Below, piece after piece: positions 59,722 through 64,000 of a stretch of DNA of 64,000 nt. How positions within the stretch are numbered: the stretch's first letter is position 1; every line of letters begins with the position of its first letter. The notes under the pieces were generated by a model. The model worked only from the letters and a program-made list of their open reading frames with translations. It was not told where the DNA came from and ran no database searches. The position numbers and the translations under genes are program-made. This stretch comes from Nocardia shimofusensis NBRC 100134 (GTDB taxonomy: Bacteria; Actinomycetota; Actinomycetes; Mycobacteriales; Mycobacteriaceae), in contig NZ_BDBT01000009.1 in the NCBI RefSeq assembly GCF_001613125.1, forward strand, positions 62,001 through 126,000, read 5' to 3'.

Positions 59722-62292
59722 TCAGACGAGAGCCTGCACCGGCTGGGAGAGCAACTGCGCGCAGCGCAGCAGGCCGAGGTGGCTGTAGGCCTGCGGGTGA
59801 TTGCCCAGCGAGCGCTCGGCGATCGGGTCGTACTCCTCGCTGAGCAGACCGGTCGGGCCCGCCACGTCGACCAGCTGGGCGAACAGCGCTTCGGCGTCGG
59901 AGCGCTTGCCGATCAGCAGGTATGCCTCGACCAGCCAGGCCGCGCACAGGTGGAACCCGCCCTCGCCGCCGGGCAGGCCGTCGTCGTGGTGGTAGCGGTA
60001 GACCGTGGAACCGCTGCGCAGCTCGGCCTCGGTCGCCACCACGGTGGCGGCGAAGCGCGGATCGGAGGGATCGATCAGACCGGACAGGCCGATGTGCAGG
60101 GTCGCCGCGTCCAGGTCGGTGCCGTCGTAGGCCGCGGTGTAGGACTGCACGTCGTCGTTCCAGCCCTTGGCCCTGACCTCGTCGGCGATCGTCTCGCGCA
60201 GCGACTCCCACGCCGGGTCGGCCTCGCGATCGAAGCGCTTGGCCAGCGTGAGCGCGCGGTCGACCGTGAGCCAGCCCATGACCTTGGAGTACACGTGATG
60301 GCGCGGGTTGCCGCGGATCTCCCAGATGCCGTGGTCGGGCTCCGTCCAGCGCCGCTGGACGGCCGAGACCATCGCGCACACCAGCTCCCAGTCGGCGTCG
60401 GGAAGGACGGCGCTCGGGATGGTGATGCCCTTCTTCTCACGCGCGTGCGCCAGCGCCGAGATCAGATCGACGATGGGGCCGAACACGTCGAGCTGCACCT
60501 GCATGTTGGCCGCGTTGCCGACGCGCACCGGGCGCGAACCCGCGTAGCCGGGCAACTGGTCGATCACCGCCTCGGGCGGCAGGGTCTCGCCGTAGATGGT
60601 GTAGAGCGGGTGCAGCCGCTCGGGGCCGGGCAGGGTCTCGAGCACCCGGTGCACCCAGCCGAGGAACTGATCGGCCTCTTCCAGTGAACCCAGTGTGACG
60701 AGGGCCTGCGCGGTGAGCGCGGCGTCGCGCAGCCAGCAGTAGCGGTAGTCCCAGTTGCGCACGCCGCCGATGTCCTCGGGCAGCGAGGTGGTGGCCGCGG
60801 CCAGGATGGACCCCGACGGCGCGTGCACCAGACCGCGCAGGGTCAGTGCCGAGCGCTTCATCAGGTCCGGCTTGAGCGGCGGCAGGTCCAGGGCGTTGGA
60901 CCAGTCCCGCCAGTAGGATTCGGCGATCCGCCTGCGTTCGGCCTCGCTGGTCCTGGACGGCTCCAGATCGTTGGTGCCGCACCGCAGTTCGAGCATGACC
61001 GGGCCCTCGGACGGATCGACCACCGCGGTGGCGACGTCGTGGTTGCCCTCGTTCTCGATCGTCCAGCGCACCCCGCGCGACCGCAGCACCATCGGATCGT
61101 TGGTACCGCGCACCCGCAGACCGCCGGTGACGGCCTCGATGCTCACCGGCACCTGCCCGAATTCCGGGCGAGGGGCGAAGGTGACCACGGCCTTGGCGTG
61201 ACCGGTGATCACGCGGGTCAGGTCGGTGCGGGTGGGGGAGACGTCATGGGGCAGGTAATCGGTGACCTGCAGACTGGCCCAACGGGTTTCGACGGTCATG
61301 GTGCCGTCGACATAGCGCTGCGACAGCGGCAGCCCGGGACGCTGCGGCGCGACGCTGAAATGCCCGGCCTGCGGTCCGCCGAGCAGATGGGCGAACACCG
61401 CCGCCGAATCGGGCTCGGGATGGCAGAACCAGGTGACGGTGGCGTCCGGGGTCAGCAGCGCGACCGAGCGCGGGCTGGCCAGCATGGTGAGCCGCTCGAT
61501 GCGCGGGGCGCTGGCCCCCGCCAGCCAGGTGCGTCGCTCCTCGAGCAGGTATGCCAATGCGCGAGAGACGGTTTCGGTGCTGTCGACGCGGTACTTGGCC
61601 AGGCTGTCGCCGTCGCCGACCTTGATGCCGAGGTCGGGCCCGGACAGCACCCGGAAGGCCTTCTCGTCGGTGACGTCGTCGCCGAAGAACACCGCGGCGG
61701 TCGCGCCGTGCTGATGGCGGATGGTGTCGAGCGCGGTGCCCTTGTCGGTGTGCACGACGGCCAGTTCGATCACCGCTTTTCCTTCGGTGACCTGCACGCC
61801 GACCCAGCACGCCGGCCCCTGCCGCGCGGCGTCCAACGCGCGGCGCGCGATCTCGGGCGCGGCGTTGCGCACATGCAGCGCGACGCTGGCCGGCTTGACC
61901 TCGATGGTGGTGCCCGGGTTGTCGGCGGAGATGTCGCCGAGCACCTCGTAGACCTCGCGCAGCAACTGCTTGGCGTCGGCGTCGATCGCGTGCACGAAGC
62001 CGATGTCGAATTCCGAACCGTGGCTACCGATCAGCTGGACCTCGACGGGAAGACGCGAGAGCGCCGCGAGGTCGCGTAGCGCGCGACCGGAGATGACGGC
62101 GGCGGTGGTGCCGGTCAGACCGGCGAGGGCGCGTAGCGCGCTCACCGACTCCCAGTGGGGAGTCGCCTTGGACGGGTCGGAGACGATCGGGGCGAGCGTT
62201 CCGTCGTAGTCCGAGGCGACCAGCAGTCTCGGTTCGCGCGCGACCGTCGACAGTGCACGGCGAAGTTCTTGTGGCAGATCCTGTGCGCTCAC
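59722..62292 (-). CDS. Bifunctional trehalose-6-phosphate phosphatase / GH15 glycosidase fusion
   Basis: An 856-residue two-domain protein. Residues 1-255 are a HAD-type trehalose-phosphatase: nucleophile Asp28/Asp30 in SDYDGTLAPIV, ISGRALRDLA, and the metal site FFGDDVTDEKAF. Residues 260-856 are a glucoamylase/trehalase-type GH15 with its N-terminal beta domain and a catalytic (alpha/alpha)6 barrel: NWDYRYCWLRDAALT, putative acid Glu658 in GIWEIRG and putative base Glu777 in GEGGFHLC. The pair could make and split trehalose, or GH15 may act on another glucan. Leaderless GTG at 62292. Confidence 0.88.
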   Translation of the reverse strand: MSAQDLPQELRRALSTVAREPRLLVASDYDGTLAPIVSDPSKATPHWESVSALRALAGLTGTTAAVISGRALRDLAALSRLPVEVQLIGSHGSEFDIGFVHAIDADAKQLLREVYEVLGDISADNPGTTIEVKPASVALHVRNAAPEIARRALDAARQGPACWVGVQVTEGKAVIELAVVHTDKGTALDTIRHQHGATAAVFFGDDVTDEKAFRVLSGPDLGIKVGDGDSLAKYRVDSTETVSRALAYLLEERRTWLAGASAPRIERLTMLASPRSVALLTPDATVTWFCHPEPDSAAVFAHLLGGPQAGHFSVAPQRPGLPLSQRYVDGTMTVETRWASLQVTDYLPHDVSPTRTDLTRVITGHAKAVVTFAPRPEFGQVPVSIEAVTGGLRVRGTNDPMVLRSRGVRWTIENEGNHDVATAVVDPSEGPVMLELRCGTNDLEPSRTSEAERRRIAESYWRDWSNALDLPPLKPDLMKRSALTLRGLVHAPSGSILAAATTSLPEDIGGVRNWDYRYCWLRDAALTAQALVTLGSLEEADQFLGWVHRVLETLPGPERLHPLYTIYGETLPPEAVIDQLPGYAGSRPVRVGNAANMQVQLDVFGPIVDLISALAHAREKKGITIPSAVLPDADWELVCAMVSAVQRRWTEPDHGIWEIRGNPRHHVYSKVMGWLTVDRALTLAKRFDREADPAWESLRETIADEVRAKGWNDDVQSYTAAYDGTDLDAATLHIGLSGLIDPSDPRFAATVVATEAELRSGSTVYRYHHDDGLPGGEGGFHLCAAWLVEAYLLIGKRSDAEALFAQLVDVAGPTGLLSEEYDPIAERSLGNHPQAYSHLGLLRCAQLLSQPVQALV

Positions 62293-62304
62293 GCATCCAA
62301 CCTA
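62292..62304 (-). promoter_or_regulatory. Leaderless promoter -10 box
   Basis: On the minus strand TAGGTT (62304-62299), 6 nt before GTG 62292. Confidence 0.5.
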
Positions 62305-62475
62305 ATGATCGGAGGGGGATGTTTCACGGGCGGGCAGAACAATACTGTGTTGAATTTGCCGCACCACATCGCGCCGGTCGCTGTGCGCGCGATAGCCAGC
62401 CCAGATCAACCGATTCGGCCGGTTAACGCACAAGTAACCGGCGGGTAACCTCGTGGTGGGACGGCTCCGTCCGGG

Positions 62476-63111
62476 CTACCTCTGATCGCCGAGCAGCAGA
62501 TCGACGGTCAGTTCCAGCCTATCGCTGACGTCGGTCGCCGAGGCCCGGCGGGTGAGCCATGCCACAAGATTCGACAGCCACACGTCGCTGATGACGCGGG
62601 CGATGGCCAGCTGGCGTTCGTCGGGCTCGCCGTCGTTCATGGCGCGGGCGAACACCCGGTCCATCACCTTGCCGACCCGATCGACCTCGGCGGCGGCCGA
62701 GGCGTCGGCGAACATGAAGGCCCTGGTCATCGCCTCGGTGAGCAGGGGGTCGCGCTGCATCATCCGGGTGATCTGGGTCAGCAGCAGGTGCATGCGCTCG
62801 CGCGGCGACGCCCCGGCCAGCGGCTTGCGCTTGCCCTCGAACTGCTCGAATTCACGTGCCAGCGCCGAGACGAGCAGATGCACCTTGGAGGGGAAGTAGC
62901 GGTACAGGGTTCCCACGGCCACGTCGGCGCGCTCGGCGACCGCGCGCATCTGCACCGCGTCGTAGCCGCCCTTGGAGGCCAGGGCCAGGGTCGCGTCCAG
63001 GATCCGCTTGCGGCGCTCCCGCTGCGCAGCCGAACTCAGCTCGTCCTCGCTCAACGTGGTGACCGTCGCGGGACGCGAAGCGGCGGGCTGTGGTCGGGAG
63101 GGGCTGGCCAT
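62476..63111 (-). CDS. kstR: TetR-family cholesterol catabolism repressor KstR
   Basis: A 211-residue repressor. The helix-turn-helix AQRERRKRILDATLALASKG, then MRAVAERADVAVGTLYRYF and SKVHLL, is nearly identical to mycobacterial KstR, as is the C-terminal ARVISDVWLSNLVAWLTRRA. It is known to be released by 3-oxo-cholestenoyl-type CoA thioesters. ATG at 63111 adds a short Pro/Ser-rich leader; a downstream GTG is an alternative. A perfect KstR operator lies 76 nt upstream, between it and fadE34, so it is autoregulated. Confidence 0.93.
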   Translation of the reverse strand: MASPSRPQPAASRPATVTTLSEDELSSAAQRERRKRILDATLALASKGGYDAVQMRAVAERADVAVGTLYRYFPSKVHLLVSALAREFEQFEGKRKPLAGASPRERMHLLLTQITRMMQRDPLLTEAMTRAFMFADASAAAEVDRVGKVMDRVFARAMNDGEPDERQLAIARVISDVWLSNLVAWLTRRASATDVSDRLELTVDLLLGDQR

Positions 63112-63186
63112 GGGGTGAGAGTCCTTTCCGCCAACGGTGGTTGCGCCGGTCCCAGGCCCTCTCTTGACTTGACCCGGCATGGATAT

Positions 63187-63200
63187 TAGAACATGTTCTA
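63187..63200. promoter_or_regulatory. KstR operator
   Basis: TAGAACATGTTCTA is a perfect 14-bp palindrome matching the known KstR motif TNNAAC-NN-GTTNNA, placed between the divergent kstR and fadE34-like genes. Confidence 0.9.
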
Positions 63201-63236
63201 GGTGTGGGAGTCACGCCGGGAAGGGCGGTATGGACT

Positions 63237-64000
63237 GTGACCATCGCCACCACTGACGAGCATAAAGCCGTTCAGGAGTCGATGCGGGGGTGGGCCGGTT
63301 CGGTCCGTCCGATTGCAACAATGCGCGCCGAGCCGACCGGGTTCTGGCGCGGGTACTGGCCTGCCCTCGCCGATCTCGGGGTGTTCCGTGTCGCGGTCGC
63401 CGAGGAGGCGGGCGGCGCGGGCGCGACGGTCGCCGACCTGGCGGTGCTGCTCGAACAGGCCGCCCACGATCTGGTCGGTGGGCCGGTGCTCACCACCGCG
63501 CTGGCCAACCTGGTCACCGCGGGAGCGCTCGCCGAGGACCAGCCCTGCGGGGTCGCCGTCGATCCTGACGACGCCGATCGTGCTGGGGACAACGAACTTT
63601 CGCCCGGACCGCAGGACGGCACGGGCACGCTGACCGGCAGCTGGCCGCAGGTGCTCGGCGCCGAGCCCGGTACCGCGGTGTTGCTGCCGGTTCGCTCCTC
63701 GGCGGCGCCGGGGGGAGTGCGCTGGTGCCTGCTGCCGCCGGACGCCCCCGGGCTGCGGATCGAACCGCTGACTCCCACCGATCCGAGCGTCCCGCTGGCC
63801 CGTGTGCACTGCGCGCAGACCCCGGTCGCCGAGGACCAGGTGTTCACCTCGTCGCGCTCGGTCGAGGATCTGCTGGTGGTGCTGGTCGTGGCCGAACTGG
63901 CCGGGCTGGCGGGCTGGTGCCTGGACACCGCCGTCGAGTACGCCAAGGTGCGTGAGCAGTTCGGTCGCCAGATCGGTTCCTTCCAGGCCGTCAAACACAT
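63237..64000 (+). CDS. fadE34: Acyl-CoA dehydrogenase FadE34-like, N-terminal part (runs off the right edge)
   Basis: About 255 N-terminal residues are visible. GFWRGYWPALADLGVFRVAV, then AEEAGGAGATVADLAVLLEQA and, near the edge, VEYAKVREQFGRQIGSFQAV are acyl-CoA dehydrogenase blocks. The place next to kstR and the sequence fit FadE34 of the mycobacterial cholesterol side-chain pathway, a long fused two-domain enzyme; the rest is outside the window. GTG at 63237 has AAGGG upstream. It should be repressed by KstR through the operator at 63187. Confidence 0.85.
   Translation, partial: MTIATTDEHKAVQESMRGWAGSVRPIATMRAEPTGFWRGYWPALADLGVFRVAVAEEAGGAGATVADLAVLLEQAAHDLVGGPVLTTALANLVTAGALAEDQPCGVAVDPDDADRAGDNELSPGPQDGTGTLTGSWPQVLGAEPGTAVLLPVRSSAAPGGVRWCLLPPDAPGLRIEPLTPTDPSVPLARVHCAQTPVAEDQVFTSSRSVEDLLVVLVVAELAGLAGWCLDTAVEYAKVREQFGRQIGSFQAVKH

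Overview
The window reads as a piece of a high-GC actinobacterial chromosome, most likely Nocardia or a close relative in the Mycobacteriales. The evidence is codon use with a G/C-rich third position, frequent GTG/TTG starts, many leaderless starts, and the presence of lsr2, carD, kstR, mhuD, clpC and a gene order that follows (inverted) the Mycobacterium tuberculosis stretch from about Rv3573c to Rv3628. Species assignment is inference. No rRNA, tRNA, insertion sequence, prophage or CRISPR array was seen.

Layout. 1-3.7 kb: the start of an NRPS adenylation protein leaving the left edge, a flavin reductase, a dienoyl-CoA-isomerase-like crotonase and a small secreted peptide. 3.8-8.8 kb: ppa, then a conserved run dacB - zinc metalloprotease - tilS - hpt. 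8.8-21.4 kb: a variable block between hpt and ftsH. It holds a translationally coupled membrane Ser/Thr kinase / pseudokinase pair, a LysR regulator, an aldehyde dehydrogenase with a repeat leader divergent from a PucR-type regulator, a DUF2277 protein, a DUF1266 protein with a collagen-like tail, and an unknown PH-like protein. 21.7-39.1 kb: ftsH-folE-folP-folB-folK-DUF3180, a coiled-coil membrane protein, a DUF2520 oxidoreductase-panC-panD-coaX, cysteine dioxygenase-rhodanese behind a cysteine-codon leader peptide, lysS, lsr2, an FHA-HTH protein and clpC. 39.2-44.8 kb: a frameshifted HxlR gene under a perfect palindrome, an orphan histidine kinase, an SRPBCC protein, OsmC, a B12-riboswitch-controlled cbtB-cbtA pair, mhuD and a hydrolase. 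44.8-54.4 kb: mutY, carbonic anhydrase, a membrane protein, radA (without the expected disA), lpqE, carD-ispD-ispF, cysS-rlmB and a small membrane protein. 54.5-64 kb: a crotonase, an acyl-CoA dehydrogenase, a zinc ABC importer, a trehalose-phosphatase/GH15 fusion, and kstR divergent from a fadE34-like gene with a perfect KstR operator between them.

How it works together. Most genes are housekeeping: folate, pantothenate/CoA and isoprenoid synthesis, proteolysis (FtsH, ClpC), repair (MutY, RadA), translation (LysS, CysS, TilS, RlmB) and global transcription (CarD, Lsr2). Regulatory RNA and promoter features are rich: a cobalamin riboswitch, a four-arm cysteine attenuator on a leaderless short ORF, and at least a dozen TANNNT boxes placed 6-8 nt before start codons. 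The least explained parts are the kinase/pseudokinase pair and the cysteine leader.
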